A stretch of 64,000 nucleotides of DNA, taken from contig JANQAE010000001.1 in the NCBI GenBank assembly GCA_024707225.1, positions 558,001 through 622,000 on the forward strand. The letters run 5' to 3'. The notes beneath the pieces are model-generated. The model ran no database searches. It worked only from the letters and a program-made list of their open reading frames with translations, and was not told the origin of the DNA. Positions 1-9,501 of the stretch are shown one piece after another. The position numbers and the translations under genes are program-made. The stretch is from Dokdonella sp. GTDB taxonomy: Bacteria; Pseudomonadota; Gammaproteobacteria; Xanthomonadales; Rhodanobacteraceae. How positions within the stretch are numbered: the stretch's first letter is position 1; each line of letters opens with the position of its first letter.

Positions 1-855
1 GCTGGGCTGCGCGAGGCCGATGCGGCGATCGTCACGATCGCCGAGCGTGTCGACGCAGCCGCGATCGCCGGCGCCGCGCGGCTGCGCATCGTCGCCAACG
101 TCGGCGTCGGCTACGACAATCTCGATCTGGCCGCCCTGCGAGCGGCCGGCATCGCGGCGAGCAACACGCCCGACGTGCTGACCGACACCGTCGCCGACTT
201 CGCGTTCGCCCTGCTGCTCGGCGCCGCCCGCCGCGTGACCGAGGCCGAGCGCTGGCTGCGCGACGGCCAGTGGCAGCGCTGGTCGTTCGACCGTCTGCTC
301 GGCCGCGACGTCCACGGTGCCACGCTCGGCATCCTCGGCATGGGCCGTATCGGCCAGGCGATCGCCGAGCGCGCGCGCGGGTTTCGCATGACCGTGCTCT
401 ACCACAATCGCCGCGCGCTGCCGCCGGCGCTCGAACAGGCCTGCGATGCGCGCCGCGTCGAGCAGGACGAGCTGCTGTCCCGCGCCGATTTCCTGATCGT
501 CGCGGTGCCGTACACGCCGGCGACGCATCATCTGATCGATGCCGCGGCGCTGGCGCGCATGAAGCCCGATGCGTTCCTGATCAACATCGCGCGCGGCGGC
601 GTCGTCGACGACGCGGCGCTGGCCGCGGCGCTGGCGGCCGGCCGACTCGGCGGCGCGGCGCTCGACGTGTTCGAAGGCGAGCCGGCGGTCGATCCGGGTC
701 TGCTCGCGGCCGGCCATGTCGTGCTGACGCCGCACATCGCCAGCGCCAGCCGCGACACGCGCCGTGCGATGGTCGCAATGGCGGTCGCCAACGTGCTGGC
801 CGCGCTCGGCCACGGTCCGCAGGCCGGACGGCCGCCGAACCTCGTCGGCGGCTGA
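1..855 (+). CDS. D-2-hydroxyacid dehydrogenase, 5' end cut by window
   Basis: NAD(P)-dependent reductase of the glyoxylate/hydroxypyruvate reductase type, reducing 2-keto acids to D-2-hydroxy acids in the cytoplasm. The reading frame is open from base 1, so the N-terminus lies outside the window; 284 residues remain. The fragment starts in the N-terminal catalytic domain (VGVGYDNLD near residue 40). The dinucleotide-binding loop LGILGMGRIG is at about fragment residues 109-118. The catalytic Arg (INIARGG), Glu (FEGEP) and His (LTPHIAS) of the family are all present in order. Length and motifs match the usual 310-330 residue enzymes. The exact substrate cannot be told from sequence. The next gene on this strand follows after 137 bases. 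Confidence 0.88.
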   Translation, partial: AGLREADAAIVTIAERVDAAAIAGAARLRIVANVGVGYDNLDLAALRAAGIAASNTPDVLTDTVADFAFALLLGAARRVTEAERWLRDGQWQRWSFDRLLGRDVHGATLGILGMGRIGQAIAERARGFRMTVLYHNRRALPPALEQACDARRVEQDELLSRADFLIVAVPYTPATHHLIDAAALARMKPDAFLINIARGGVVDDAALAAALAAGRLGGAALDVFEGEPAVDPGLLAAGHVVLTPHIASASRDTRRAMVAMAVANVLAALGHGPQAGRPPNLVGG

Positions 856-992
856 AACGCGCATACGCAGGCACGTGCGCGGCGGCGGCCGCACCCTGCC
901 GGAGGTCACCGTGGCCGATTGCACATCCGCGGCTTAAACCGATCGGGCATCGTCGGCATCGTAGGTCCGTACCCGACCCCGAGGAGCCGTCC

Positions 993-1745
993 ATGACCAT
1001 CCGCCGCATCCTGCTCGCCGCACTGATCGCCGTTCCCGTCCTGGCGCCGCATACGGCCTCGGCCGGGATCAGCGTCTGCGACCTGCAGAGCCCGTATTCG
1101 CTGCGCGTGCAGCCGCAGCAGCTGGTCTTCAGCCGGACCGGCGGCACGCCGGCCGAGATCGTCATCGCCGACGGCCGCCTGCGCGTCGACGGCCGCGACG
1201 TCGCCCTGAGTGCGGCCGACAGCCGCCGCCTCGCCGACTACGAGCACGGCGTGCGCGACCTGCTGCCGGAGGTCAAGGCGATCGCGCGCCAGGCGGTCGG
1301 TATCGCGTTCGAAGCGGTCGGTCAGGTCAATGCCGCCTTCGCGAGCAGCCCGGCCGACGCGCGCGCGCAGGCCAAGCGCATGCAGGCGCTGGCGGTCGAT
1401 CTGGAGCGACGCATCGAGAGCGGGCAGGAATGGAGCGACGCCGAGGTCGAGGGCATCGTCCAGAATGCCGTCGGCAGCCTGATCGGCGATCTGGTCGGCA
1501 ACGTGACCGCGCAGGCGCTGAAGGTGGCGTTCACCGGCGACGAGGCCGCAGCGGCAGAACTGGAGGCCCGCGCGTCGGCGATCGAGAAGGGCGTGGAGCG
1601 TGCCGTCGAGCGCAGCACCGCCGATCTGGAACGGCGTGCCGAAGCGCTGTGCCCGCGCGTGCTGGCGCTGAACCAGATGGCCGGCGAGCTCGAGGTCACC
1701 CTGCCCGGCGGCGGCCGTCTCGATCTGTTCGCGCCCAAGCCCTGA
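993..1745 (+). CDS. DUF2884 (YggN-like) family periplasmic protein
   Basis: 250-residue exported protein of unknown function. It begins with a Sec signal peptide (hydrophobic core about residues 6-18, cleavage after the ALA-type site near TASAG, residue 23). The mature part starts with a Cys-containing segment and the pattern 'DGRLRVDGRDVALS' then 'DYEHGVRDLLPEV', which I recognise from the YggN/DUF2884 family. The C-terminal half is predicted helical and rich in Ala/Glu, with a second Cys near the end. The start is supported by GAGGAG seven bases upstream of the ATG. The upstream reading frame is open for 241 more codons only because of GC bias. No function is assigned. Confidence 0.72.
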   Translation: MTIRRILLAALIAVPVLAPHTASAGISVCDLQSPYSLRVQPQQLVFSRTGGTPAEIVIADGRLRVDGRDVALSAADSRRLADYEHGVRDLLPEVKAIARQAVGIAFEAVGQVNAAFASSPADARAQAKRMQALAVDLERRIESGQEWSDAEVEGIVQNAVGSLIGDLVGNVTAQALKVAFTGDEAAAAELEARASAIEKGVERAVERSTADLERRAEALCPRVLALNQMAGELEVTLPGGGRLDLFAPKP

Positions 1746-1784
1746 GCCGATGCGAGCGCGAGCCCGCAGGGCGGGCTTGCGCCG

Positions 1785-2222
1785 CTACCAGCTGCCGACG
1801 TTCGGCAGCGACATCCACGGCTCGGCCGGCATCAGCGGCGAGCCCTTCTGCAGCAGCTCGATCGAGATCGCATCGGGCGAGCGCACGAACGCCATGCGGC
1901 CGTCGCGTGGCGGCCGGTTGATCGTGACGCCGGACGCCTGCAGCCGCGCGCAGGTGGCGTAGATGTCGTCGACCTCGAATGCGAGATGGCCGAAGTTGCG
2001 CGCGCCGCCGTAGTCCTCATCGTCCCAGTTCCAGGTCAATTCGATCTCGCCGCGATCCGCATCGCCGGGCGCGGCGAGGAACACCAGCGTGTAGCGGCCG
2101 GCCGGATTCTCGGTGCGGCGCATCTGGATCAGGCCGAGCGCGTTGCAGTAGAAGTCGAGCGACCGGGCCAGGTCGCGTACGCGAAGCATGCTGTGCAGGA
2201 AGCGCATCGTCGGGCCCGTCAT
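1785..2222 (-). CDS. gloA: lactoylglutathione lyase (glyoxalase I)
   Basis: Converts the hemithioacetal of methylglyoxal and glutathione to S-lactoylglutathione, the first step of methylglyoxal detoxification in the cytoplasm. It is a single VOC-fold protein of 145 residues. The four metal ligands expected of GloA are visible: His in RFLHSMLRV, Glu in IELTWNW, His in NFGHLAF and Glu in ISIELL. Family members usually start at MRFLHS, which is Met6 here (start at 2207), so the true start may be five codons downstream; neither start has a strong ribosome binding site. Transcribed divergently from the downstream mechanosensitive channel gene. Confidence 0.85.
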   Translation of the reverse strand: MTGPTMRFLHSMLRVRDLARSLDFYCNALGLIQMRRTENPAGRYTLVFLAAPGDADRGEIELTWNWDDEDYGGARNFGHLAFEVDDIYATCARLQASGVTINRPPRDGRMAFVRSPDAISIELLQKGSPLMPAEPWMSLPNVGSW

Positions 2223-2352
2223 CGGTTGAGAGTGTCCGCTGCGATGCTAGCGCCTCGGCCGGCGGAGCGCGCGCAGCGAGCCTGAAGCCCGGCTGGCCGG
2301 CGGCGGCGCAGAGGCTCGCCGCGGCGCCGCCGCGGATGAGACGATACGGCGC

Positions 2353-3237
2353 ATGGACTACCTCGAACGCTCGGTCAGCTGGCTCCATTCCGATCATCCC
2401 CTGGCGATCGCGACGGACCTCGCACTCAAGGTCGCGTTCGCGCTGTTGCTGCTGCTGATCGGCTGGCAGATCGCGCGCCGCCTCGCCGACGGCCTGCGCC
2501 GCGTGCTGTCGCGCACCGGCGCCGATCCGCTGCTCGGCGATTTCCTGCGCAACGTCGTCTTCGCGCTGCTGCTGTCGGTCGTCGTGGTCGGCGTACTCGA
2601 CCGGCTCGGCGTACCGACCGCCTCGCTGCTCGCGGCGCTCGGCGCGGCCGGCCTGGCGATCGGCCTGGCCCTGCAGGCGTCGCTGTCGAACATCGCCGCC
2701 GGCGTGCTGCTGATGGTGTTCCGCCCGTTCCGCGTCGGCCAGTCGGTCGAGGTCGGCGGCGTCAGCGGCACCGTGCAGAACGTCAGCCTGATGCACACGC
2801 ATCTGCTGACCGCCGACAACCGCGAGGTGATCCTGCCCAACAGCAAGGTCGCCTCCGACGCGATCGTCAATGCCAGCGCGCGCGCGACGCGGCGCATCGA
2901 GCTGGGCATCGAGCTCGGCGCGCAGGAGGACGTGCGTCTGGCGATGAGCGAGATCCGCGCGATCGTCGAGGCCGATCCGCGCATCCTCGAGCAGCCGGCG
3001 ACCGACATCGTCGTGTCGGGCCTGACCGAGAACGGGTTCAAGGTCGCGGTGCGGCCGTGGGTGCAGTCCGGCGACGTCGGCGCCGTGCAGTCCGATCTGC
3101 TGCTGGCGATGCAGCAGCGCTTCGAAGCAGCCGGCGTCCGTCTGGCGCAACGCGAGCTGGTGGTGCGCTCGGGGTTGCCCGGCACCGCTGTGCAGCCGCC
3201 GTCGACGCCGACCGATCCACAGGCGCCGGCGCGATAG
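2353..3237 (+). CDS. mscS: small-conductance mechanosensitive channel, MscS family
   Basis: Inner-membrane tension-gated channel that releases solutes on hypo-osmotic shock. The 294-residue protein has three predicted membrane helices (about 22-42, 66-86 and 90-122). The third contains the Ala/Gly-rich pore pattern GAAGLAIGLALQASLSNIAA that packs the MscS pore. This is followed by the beta domain (FRPFRVGQSVEVGGVSGTV, then LLTADNREVILPNSKV) and a C-terminal alpha/beta cytoplasmic cage domain with a short Pro-rich tail. Size is close to E. coli MscS (286). It converges on mtgA, with 42 bases between the stops. Confidence 0.9.
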   Translation: MDYLERSVSWLHSDHPLAIATDLALKVAFALLLLLIGWQIARRLADGLRRVLSRTGADPLLGDFLRNVVFALLLSVVVVGVLDRLGVPTASLLAALGAAGLAIGLALQASLSNIAAGVLLMVFRPFRVGQSVEVGGVSGTVQNVSLMHTHLLTADNREVILPNSKVASDAIVNASARATRRIELGIELGAQEDVRLAMSEIRAIVEADPRILEQPATDIVVSGLTENGFKVAVRPWVQSGDVGAVQSDLLLAMQQRFEAAGVRLAQRELVVRSGLPGTAVQPPSTPTDPQAPAR

Positions 3238-3279
3238 TCGGTCCGAGCCGATCCGGTAGGCCGAGGAAGCCAGCCGCGC

Positions 3280-4020
3280 TCAGCGTGGCACGTCCAAGCC
3301 CAGATACTCCGGTCCGCCGAGCTGGCGCACCTGGCGCGCGATCCAGGCGGCGCGCTGCGCGACGAACGGGCTCGGCGGATCGGCGCGGTAGCGGCGCGGG
3401 TTCGGCAGCACGGCTGCGAGCAGGGCGGCCTGACGCGCGTCGAGCGCCGATGCGGGCCTGCCGAAGTAGTGTCGCGCGGCCGCCTCGGCGCCGTAGATGC
3501 CGTCGCCGAACTCGGCGATGTTGACGTAGACCTCGACGATCCGGCGCTTCGGCCAGAGCGCCTCGATCAGCACCGTGAAGTACGCCTCCAGCCCCTTGCG
3601 CACGAAGCTGCGGCCCGACCACAGGAACAGGTTCTTGGCGACCTGCTGACTGATCGTGCTCGCGCCGCGCAGCCGGCCGCCCTCGTCGGCGGCGTCGAGC
3701 GCCGAGCGGATCGCGTCGAGGTCGAAGCCGCGATGACTCGGAAACTTCTGGTCCTCGGCAGCGACGACCGCGATCGGCAGCTGTGCCGAGATCTGCTCGA
3801 GCGGGCGCCAGCGGTAGTCGAGCGAGAAGCCGCGCTCGGCGCCGGCCCGCGCATCGACCCAGCGCGCGACCATGAACGCCGAGGTCAGCGGCGGCACGAA
3901 GCGCAGCACCAGCACCGCGAGCACGCTCAGCGCGATCAAGGCCACCACGGTCAGTGCGGTCCAGCGCGCCAGGCGGCGCCAGAGCGGACGTCCGGATCCG
4001 ATACCCAGCACCGACCTCAC
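3280..4020 (-). CDS. mtgA: monofunctional biosynthetic peptidoglycan transglycosylase
   Basis: Polymerises lipid II into glycan strands at the inner membrane; GT51 domain without a transpeptidase. One N-terminal membrane anchor (about residues 21-41) precedes the GT51 domain. The catalytic Glu is in the motif AAEDQKFPSHRGFD (about residue 89), followed by GASTISQQVAKNLFLW and KRRIVEVYVNIAEFG, all typical of MtgA. The GTG start at 4020 is chosen because GGGAG lies five bases upstream; an in-frame GTG at 4026 is also possible but overlaps that site. Length 246 residues, normal for the family. A separate PBP1C with its own GT51 domain is encoded at 18.6-20.9 kb. Confidence 0.9.
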   Translation of the reverse strand: MRSVLGIGSGRPLWRRLARWTALTVVALIALSVLAVLVLRFVPPLTSAFMVARWVDARAGAERGFSLDYRWRPLEQISAQLPIAVVAAEDQKFPSHRGFDLDAIRSALDAADEGGRLRGASTISQQVAKNLFLWSGRSFVRKGLEAYFTVLIEALWPKRRIVEVYVNIAEFGDGIYGAEAAARHYFGRPASALDARQAALLAAVLPNPRRYRADPPSPFVAQRAAWIARQVRQLGGPEYLGLDVPR

Positions 4021-4121
4021 ATGCACTCCCAGACAGGGCCGTCGCGACGGCCGATCGGCCGATTATTCCAGCTCGGGTCGCCGCGTGTGCGGGTGTCGCG
4101 TGCCACCACGACAGCCGCTCT

Positions 4122-5201
4122 TCAGTTCGCCGTCGTCGAAGCGGTACGCGGCGGATGCTTGTAGCGCAGCGCCGGCTGCTCGACCAGCTGCCACGACAGC
4201 GCCGCCAGGATCAGCGTCGGCAGCACGCAGGCGGCGAAGATCAGCACCGGATCGTGCAGGCCGGCGATCGCAATCAGGGTCTGCTGAACCGGGAAGCCCC
4301 ACAGATACGTGCCGTAGGACAGATCGCCCCAGCGTCCCTGCGGCAGGCGCGGCACGTAGGCCAGCCACAGCGTGCCGTAGGCGATGCCGAGCGCCAGCAG
4401 CGGCTGGTACAGCGGCGTGCCGAACGCGAGCCAGGCGGCCGCGATCAGCGCGAGCAGGATCGGTGTCGACAGCGGCAGCCAGGCGCGGTTGACGCAGCAC
4501 CAGGCGCCGAACGCGAAGAACACGATCAGTGCGGTCTCGATCGAGACCTGCTCGCCCGACAGCAGCGGCACGCGCAGCCACAGGCCGGCGGCGAGCACGA
4601 TCGCGACCGAGGCGACCCAGGCGCGCCGCGTCAGCAGGCCGGCGAGGCCGAGCGCGGCGATTGCGAGGTAGAGGCCGCTTTCGACCGGCAGCGTCCACAG
4701 CGAGCCGTTGACGAAGTTCGTGGTCGGGTTGGTCGCGAACACGCCCGGCAGCGTCCACTGCAGGTCGAGCAGGCTGGCGTTGCCGGCGACGTAGTGCCAT
4801 GTCTGCGCCGACCCGACATAGGCCGTCACCGGCAGCGACGTCATCGCCGGGCCGAGCACGAGGGCGCTGACCGCGACGCAGACCCACAGCGCCGGCAGGA
4901 TGCGCAAAGCGCGCGAACGCAGGAAGTACGGCAAACTCGGCCGGCGCTGCCAGGCCAGCGTGATCAGCAGGCCGCTCAGCGTGAAGAACATCATCACGCC
5001 GATGAAGTGGCTGTAGGTCTGGCCGAGCAGCCGCCGGATCGGATCGGTCTCGGCCATGCCGAGGCCGGCCAGTGCGTAGCTGTGCCCGAACAGCACGGCC
5101 AGCGCCGCGACCAGACGGACCACGACCATGTTGTCGCGGCCATCGGCCATCCAGGCCGCGAGCGGACGGCCGCGCAGCCGCGCAAGCAGGGCAGGCGGCA
5201 T
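4122..5201 (-). CDS. membrane acyltransferase, OafA/acyltransferase_3 family
   Basis: 359-residue integral membrane protein with about ten predicted transmembrane helices. It belongs to the acyltransferase_3 family, which moves acetyl or other acyl groups onto surface sugars or glycopeptides. Key family residues are the Arg-to-His pattern in helix 1 (VVRLVAALAVLFGHSYAL) and the FFTLSGLLIT motif in helix 3. The final helix ends at QLVEQPALRYK, a common end of the domain. There is no C-terminal SGNH domain. The start codon lies 5 bases after the ptsI stop, so it may be co-transcribed with the PTS genes. Substrate unknown; an O-antigen or exopolysaccharide acetylation role is inference. Confidence 0.82.
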   Translation of the reverse strand: MPPALLARLRGRPLAAWMADGRDNMVVVRLVAALAVLFGHSYALAGLGMAETDPIRRLLGQTYSHFIGVMMFFTLSGLLITLAWQRRPSLPYFLRSRALRILPALWVCVAVSALVLGPAMTSLPVTAYVGSAQTWHYVAGNASLLDLQWTLPGVFATNPTTNFVNGSLWTLPVESGLYLAIAALGLAGLLTRRAWVASVAIVLAAGLWLRVPLLSGEQVSIETALIVFFAFGAWCCVNRAWLPLSTPILLALIAAAWLAFGTPLYQPLLALGIAYGTLWLAYVPRLPQGRWGDLSYGTYLWGFPVQQTLIAIAGLHDPVLIFAACVLPTLILAALSWQLVEQPALRYKHPPRTASTTAN

Positions 5202-5206
5202 CGCGG

Positions 5207-6936
5207 TCAGGCCTGCATGCGCTGCAGGACGCCTGCGACGCGCGCACCGCTCGACGCGCGCAGCAGGGCCGGCGCATGACGCAGCAGCTCGGCGTGATCG
5301 AGCTGGGCGATCGTGTCGCGCACTTCGAGCAGGGCGCCCGGATGCATGCTGAAGTCCTCCAGGCCCAGCGCCAGCAGCAGCGCCGTGTAGCGCGTGTCGG
5401 CGGCCATCTCGCCGCACAGCGACACCGGACGCCGCGCCCGCCGCGCGATCGCGAGAATCTGCGAGAGCAGCTTGATCACCGCCGGATGCAGCGGATCGTA
5501 CAGCGTGCCCAGATGGTCGTTGGCGCGATCGGCCGCGAGCACGTACTGGACCAGGTCGTTGGTGCCGATCGAGATGAAGTCGACGTGGCGGATCAGGCCG
5601 CCGAGCGCGATCGCCGCCGCGGGCACCTCGATCATCGCGCCGAGTTCGATCTGGCCGGCGATTTCCTGGCCGGTCGAGCGCAGGTCGTGCACGCACTGGT
5701 CGAGCATGCGCCGCACGCTGTGGATCTCCTCGACCAGCGTGATCATCGGCACCAGGATGCGCACCGGTCCGTAGCTCGACGCGCGCAGGATCGCGCGCAG
5801 CTGGGTGATCATCAGCTGCGGATGACGCAGCGCCAGCCGCACGCCGCGCACGCCGAGCGCGGGATTGGGTTCCTCCTCCAGCGCGACGCCCGAGGCATCG
5901 GCCTTGTCCGCGCCGAGGTCGAGCGTGCGGATCGTGACCGGCAGACCGCCCATGCCGAGTACGAGGTCGCGGTAGGCCAGAAACTGCTCTTCCTCGCCGG
6001 GGATCTCCCGGCGTTGCAGGAACAGGAATTCGGTCCGGTACAGGCCGATGCCGGCCGCGCCGGACAGGCGCGCGCGGGCGACGTCGGCCGGCATCTCCGC
6101 ATTGGCGTAGAGGCGGATCGGCACGCCGTCGCGCGTCAGCGTCTGCGCTTCGCGCAGCCGTGCCAGCCGCTTGCCGATCTGGACCTGCTCGCGCTGCCAG
6201 GTGCGGTAGCGCGCGATGTCCTGCGCATTGGGATGGACCACGACTTCGCCGTGCTCGCCGTCGACGAGGATCAGGTCGCCCTCGGCGATCGATCCGAGCG
6301 CGTCGTCGACGCCGACGACCATCGGCAGCCGTAGCGAGCGCGCCAGGATCGCGCTGTGCGACAGCGTGCTGCCGTTGGTCAGCACCGCGCCGAGTACGCC
6401 GTTCTCGGCCAGCGGCACCAGCTCGCGGGCGCGACGATGTCGCTGACGAGGATCTCGCCGACGCGCGAGGCCAGTTTGCGCTCCTCGACGCTCGATTCGC
6501 GGACCAGGGCGGCCTGGACGCGGCCGAGCACGTGGTCGATGTCCTCCTTGCGGCTGCGCAGGTAGGCGTCTTCCATCGCTTCGAACACCGCGACCAGCTT
6601 GTCGCGCTGCAGCTTGAGCGCGGCGCTGGCACGGTAGCGTCCGCGCCGGATCAGGTCGACCAGGCCGGCGACGAGGTCGCGGTCGGCGAGGATCAGGCCG
6701 TGCGCTTCGAGGAAATCGCCGACGTCGCTGGCCAGCGTGCCGTGCAGCTTGTCGCGCAGCGTGCGCAGCTCGTCGCGCGCCAGGCCGATCGCCGCCAGCA
6801 GGCGCTCGACTTCCGGCTCGATCTCCTCGGCCGCGAGCGGACGATCGTCGACGAGGATGCGGCCGGGCTGCTCCAGGCGTGCGCGTCCGAGCGCCATGCC
6901 GCGCGCCGCGCTGCCGCCTTTAAGTACCGACCGCAC
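5207..6936 (-). CDS. ptsI: PTS phosphoenolpyruvate-protein phosphotransferase (enzyme I), frame-broken
   Basis: Enzyme I takes phosphate from phosphoenolpyruvate and passes it to HPr. The N-terminal HPr-binding part (6379-6936) and the part with the active His (TLSHSAILARS) plus the PEP-binding barrel (5207-6418) are in different frames. Around 6425-6435 the coding strand reads ...GTC GCG CCC GCG AGC TGG..., whereas adding one C gives VAPRELVPLAENG, the family sequence. With that repair the protein is 576 residues, the normal length. Downstream motifs are intact, including LYRTEFLFLQR and the C-terminal SLCGEMAAD containing the catalytic Cys. The GTG start has GGGGAG eleven bases upstream. 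Last gene of the PTS cluster, 24 bases after ptsH. The break is probably a consensus error, but a real pseudogene is not excluded. Confidence 0.85.
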
Positions 6937-6960
6937 GCTCGATGATGCTCCCCGGAATCG

Positions 6961-7230
6961 TCACTGCCCTTCGTCGAACTTGCGTTCGAACAAGTCGACC
7001 ATCGCCGCCATCGCCGCCTCCTCGTCGGGGCCGTCGGCGCGCAGGCGCAGCTGCGCGCCGAGCCCCGCGGCCAGCATCATGACGCCCATGATGCTCTTGG
7101 CGTTCACTTCCTTGCCGCGATAGGTGATGAAGATGTTCGCCTGGAATCCCTGCAGCGCCTGGACGAGCTTGGCCGAGGCCCGTGCGTGCAGGCCGAGCCG
7201 GTTGCTGACGGTGATGTCGCGTTCAAGCAT
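6961..7230 (-). CDS. ptsH: phosphocarrier protein HPr
   Basis: Small cytoplasmic phosphocarrier of 89 residues between enzyme I and the EIIA proteins. The phosphorylated His15 is in RLGLHARAS. Ser46, the target of HPr kinase, is in NAKSIMGVMMLAA, so both regulatory phosphorylation sites are intact. The start overlaps the end of the EIIA gene by 8 bases, indicating translational coupling. No EIIB or EIIC permease genes are in the window, which suggests a regulatory rather than sugar-transporting PTS. Confidence 0.95.
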   Translation of the reverse strand: MLERDITVSNRLGLHARASAKLVQALQGFQANIFITYRGKEVNAKSIMGVMMLAAGLGAQLRLRADGPDEEAAMAAMVDLFERKFDEGQ

Positions 7231-7621
7231 GGTCGACGAAGATTCCTCCGCGACCGCCGCTGGCGGCGGTCTGCGCCAATTGATCGAGCTTCTGCTCGGG
7301 ATAGTTGAGCACGCGCAGCAGCATCGGCAGGTTGAGTCCCGACACGCAGTGCATGTGGACGCCCAGGCCCGGCAGCCGCTGAGCGACGTTGCACGGCGTC
7401 GCGCCGTACAGATCGGTCAGCACCAGCACGCCGTCGCCGCCGTCGAGCGAGCGAGCGCGCTGCGTCGCGTCGCGCAGCGTGGTGTCCGGATCGGAGCCCG
7501 GCTCCACCTCGATCACGTCCAGCGGCAGCGGCAGCTTGCCGAGCACGTGACGCGCCGCCGTGATGAGCGCGCCGCCCATCGCTTCGTGAGTCAGGAGCAG
7601 TACGCCGACGCTCATCGTCAT
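7223..7621 (-). CDS. PTS EIIA component, mannose/sorbose type
   Basis: 132-residue EIIA domain protein of the mannose (EIIA-Man) fold. The phosphorylatable His12 is in VLLLTHEAMGG. The pattern GVLVLTDLYGATPCNVA matches the family. It stands alone, without EIIB, EIIC or EIID, as is common in proteobacteria with HPr kinase, where the protein likely acts as a phosphate sink or signalling output. The gene overlaps the rapZ stop by 4 bases and the ptsH start by 8 bases, so these are tightly coupled. Confidence 0.9.
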   Translation of the reverse strand: MTMSVGVLLLTHEAMGGALITAARHVLGKLPLPLDVIEVEPGSDPDTTLRDATQRARSLDGGDGVLVLTDLYGATPCNVAQRLPGLGVHMHCVSGLNLPMLLRVLNYPEQKLDQLAQTAASGGRGGIFVDHA

Positions 7622-8508
7622 TCCATCTCGCGGTGGTAGCTCAGCACCTGCCGGAAACGCTCGCGGCAGTGTTCGGCCAGCCGCTCGGCCAGGTACACCG
7701 ACCGGTGGCGGCCGCCGGTGCAGCCGATGCAGATGGTGACATAACTGCGTCCTTCCGACTCGAATCGCGGCAGCCAGCGGTCCAGGAAGCCGGCGACGTC
7801 GGCCCGGAATGCCGCCACGTCGGGCTGCTGTTCGAGCCAGTCGCGCACCGCCGCGTCGCGGCCCGACAGCGGCCGCAGCGTCGCGTTCCAGTGCGGATTG
7901 GGCAGGGCGCGTGCGTCGAAGACGAAATCGGCGTCCGACGGCACGCCGCGCCGGTACGCGAACGATTCGAACAGCAGCGTCATCGAGCCGCTCTTCTGGC
8001 CCATCTCGGTGATGACCAGGCGGCGCAGCTGATGGACGTTGATGTCGCTGGTGTCGATCACCGTGTCGGCGATCGCGCGCATCGGACGCAGCAGCTTGCG
8101 CTCCTGCACGATCGCGTCGGCCAGCGCGATGCCGTCGGCCGACAGCGGATGCCGGCGACGGGACTCCGAATAGCGCTTGAGCAGGACCTCGTCGCGCGTG
8201 TCGAGGAACAGCAGGCGGTAATCGATGCCGGTGCGTGCCAGATCCGACAGGATGCCGGGCAGGCGGTCCAGATCCTGGCGGCGGTTGCGCACGTCGACGC
8301 CGACGGCCAGGCGCGGATGCATCGCGATCGAGTCCTGCGACACCGCCGACACGAAGGCCGGCATCAGCGCGCTGGGCAGGTTGTCGACGCAGTAGTAGTC
8401 CAGATCCTCGAGCGTGCGCAGCGCGACCGTCTTGCCGGAGCCGGACAGTCCGCTGACGACGATCAGCTGGGTGCGCTGGGCGGGCGCGGCGTCGGCGGGC
8501 GCTACCAT
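7618..8508 (-). CDS. rapZ: RNase adapter protein / nucleotide-binding protein RapZ
   Basis: P-loop protein of 296 residues. In E. coli RapZ guides RNase E to the GlmZ small RNA and so controls glucosamine-6-phosphate synthase; outside the enterics its role is less certain. Walker [11 protein letters not shown] is at about residues 18-27. The C-terminal domain ends with [13 protein letters not shown], the conserved Cys/Gly/His signature. The ATG overlaps the hprK stop by 7 bases (ATGGTAG) and the gene overlaps the EIIA gene downstream. Its place among PTS genes is the classical yhbJ position. Confidence 0.94.
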   Translation of the reverse strand: MVAPADAAPAQRTQLIVVSGLSGSGKTVALRTLEDLDYYCVDNLPSALMPAFVSAVSQDSIAMHPRLAVGVDVRNRRQDLDRLPGILSDLARTGIDYRLLFLDTRDEVLLKRYSESRRRHPLSADGIALADAIVQERKLLRPMRAIADTVIDTSDINVHQLRRLVITEMGQKSGSMTLLFESFAYRRGVPSDADFVFDARALPNPHWNATLRPLSGRDAAVRDWLEQQPDVAAFRADVAGFLDRWLPRFESEGRSYVTICIGCTGGRHRSVYLAERLAEHCRERFRQVLSYHREME

Positions 8509-9452
8509 GGCGGCAGGCGGCGCATCTGGTGCGCCTGGCGGTCGATGAAGGTCTGCGCCGGATCCAGTCCCTTGGTCTTGAGCATGTGACTGCGCACGGC
8601 CGCCTCGGCCAGCACCGCGATGTTGCGGCCCGGGGCGACCGGGATCACGATCTGCGGCACCTGCAGGTCCAGCACCTCGCGGTACCCGACGTCGCCGGTC
8701 AGCCGGATCATGCTGTCGCCGGGCACGTCGAAGCGCTGCGGCTGCAGATGGACGATCAGGCGCAGGTACTTGGACTGCTTGACGGCCGTGTGGCCGAACA
8801 TCTCGCGCACGTTGAGGATGCCCAGGCCGCGCACTTCGAGCAGGTCGCGCAGCATCTCCGGACAGGTGCCGTCGATGACGTCCGGCGCGATCTGCGTGAA
8901 TTCCGGCGCGTCGTCGGCGACCAGACGGTGACCGCGCGTGATCAGTTCGAGCGCCAGCTCGCTCTTGCCGGTGCCCGATTCGCCGGTGATCAGCACGCCG
9001 ATCGAGTTGACCTCCATGAACACGCCGTGCAGCGTGATCTGGCGCGCCAGCGCACGCGCCAGGTGGTACTGCAGGTAGGTCAGCAGCTCGTGGCCGCGCT
9101 TGGGGCTGGCCCACAGCGGCGTCTGCGATTCATCGGCGGCCTCGCGCAGATCGGCCGGCACGGCCTGATCCTTGGTGACGACCAGCGCGATCGGCTTGTA
9201 GTTCATCACGCGCTCGATCGTCTCCCAGCGCTGGCGCGAGTCCAGGCCGTCCAGATAGTTCAGCTCTTCCGTGCCGATGATCTGGACCTTGTTCGGATAG
9301 ATGATGTTGAGATAGCCGACCAGCGACGGCCGGCGCGTCTGCGCGCCGACCGGCTCGATCACGCGGTTCTCGCCGCGCATGCCGCTGACCCAGCGCAGGG
9401 CCAGGCGCTCGCTGACGGCGTCGAAGATCTCGCGGGCGGTGACTCGATCCAC
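8502..9452 (-). CDS. hprK: HPr kinase/phosphorylase
   Basis: Phosphorylates HPr on Ser46 using ATP, and can reverse this, thereby tuning how much HPr is available for the phosphorelay. 316 residues. Walker A GESGTGKS is at 157-164, preceded by the conserved His142 (TLHGVFMEV). The HprK signature region ([12 protein letters not shown]) and the C-terminal [15 protein letters not shown] follow. The start is GTG. The paired target Ser46 is intact in ptsH. Gene order ptsN-hprK-rapZ-EIIA-ptsH-ptsI is the one known from Xanthomonas and relatives. Confidence 0.95.
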   Translation of the reverse strand: MDRVTAREIFDAVSERLALRWVSGMRGENRVIEPVGAQTRRPSLVGYLNIIYPNKVQIIGTEELNYLDGLDSRQRWETIERVMNYKPIALVVTKDQAVPADLREAADESQTPLWASPKRGHELLTYLQYHLARALARQITLHGVFMEVNSIGVLITGESGTGKSELALELITRGHRLVADDAPEFTQIAPDVIDGTCPEMLRDLLEVRGLGILNVREMFGHTAVKQSKYLRLIVHLQPQRFDVPGDSMIRLTGDVGYREVLDLQVPQIVIPVAPGRNIAVLAEAAVRSHMLKTKGLDPAQTFIDRQAHQMRRLPPW

Positions 9453-9501
9453 GCAGATGTCCCGGGGGCTGCGGCGGCGCTGCGGGCCGCGTCGGCGCGC
9501 C

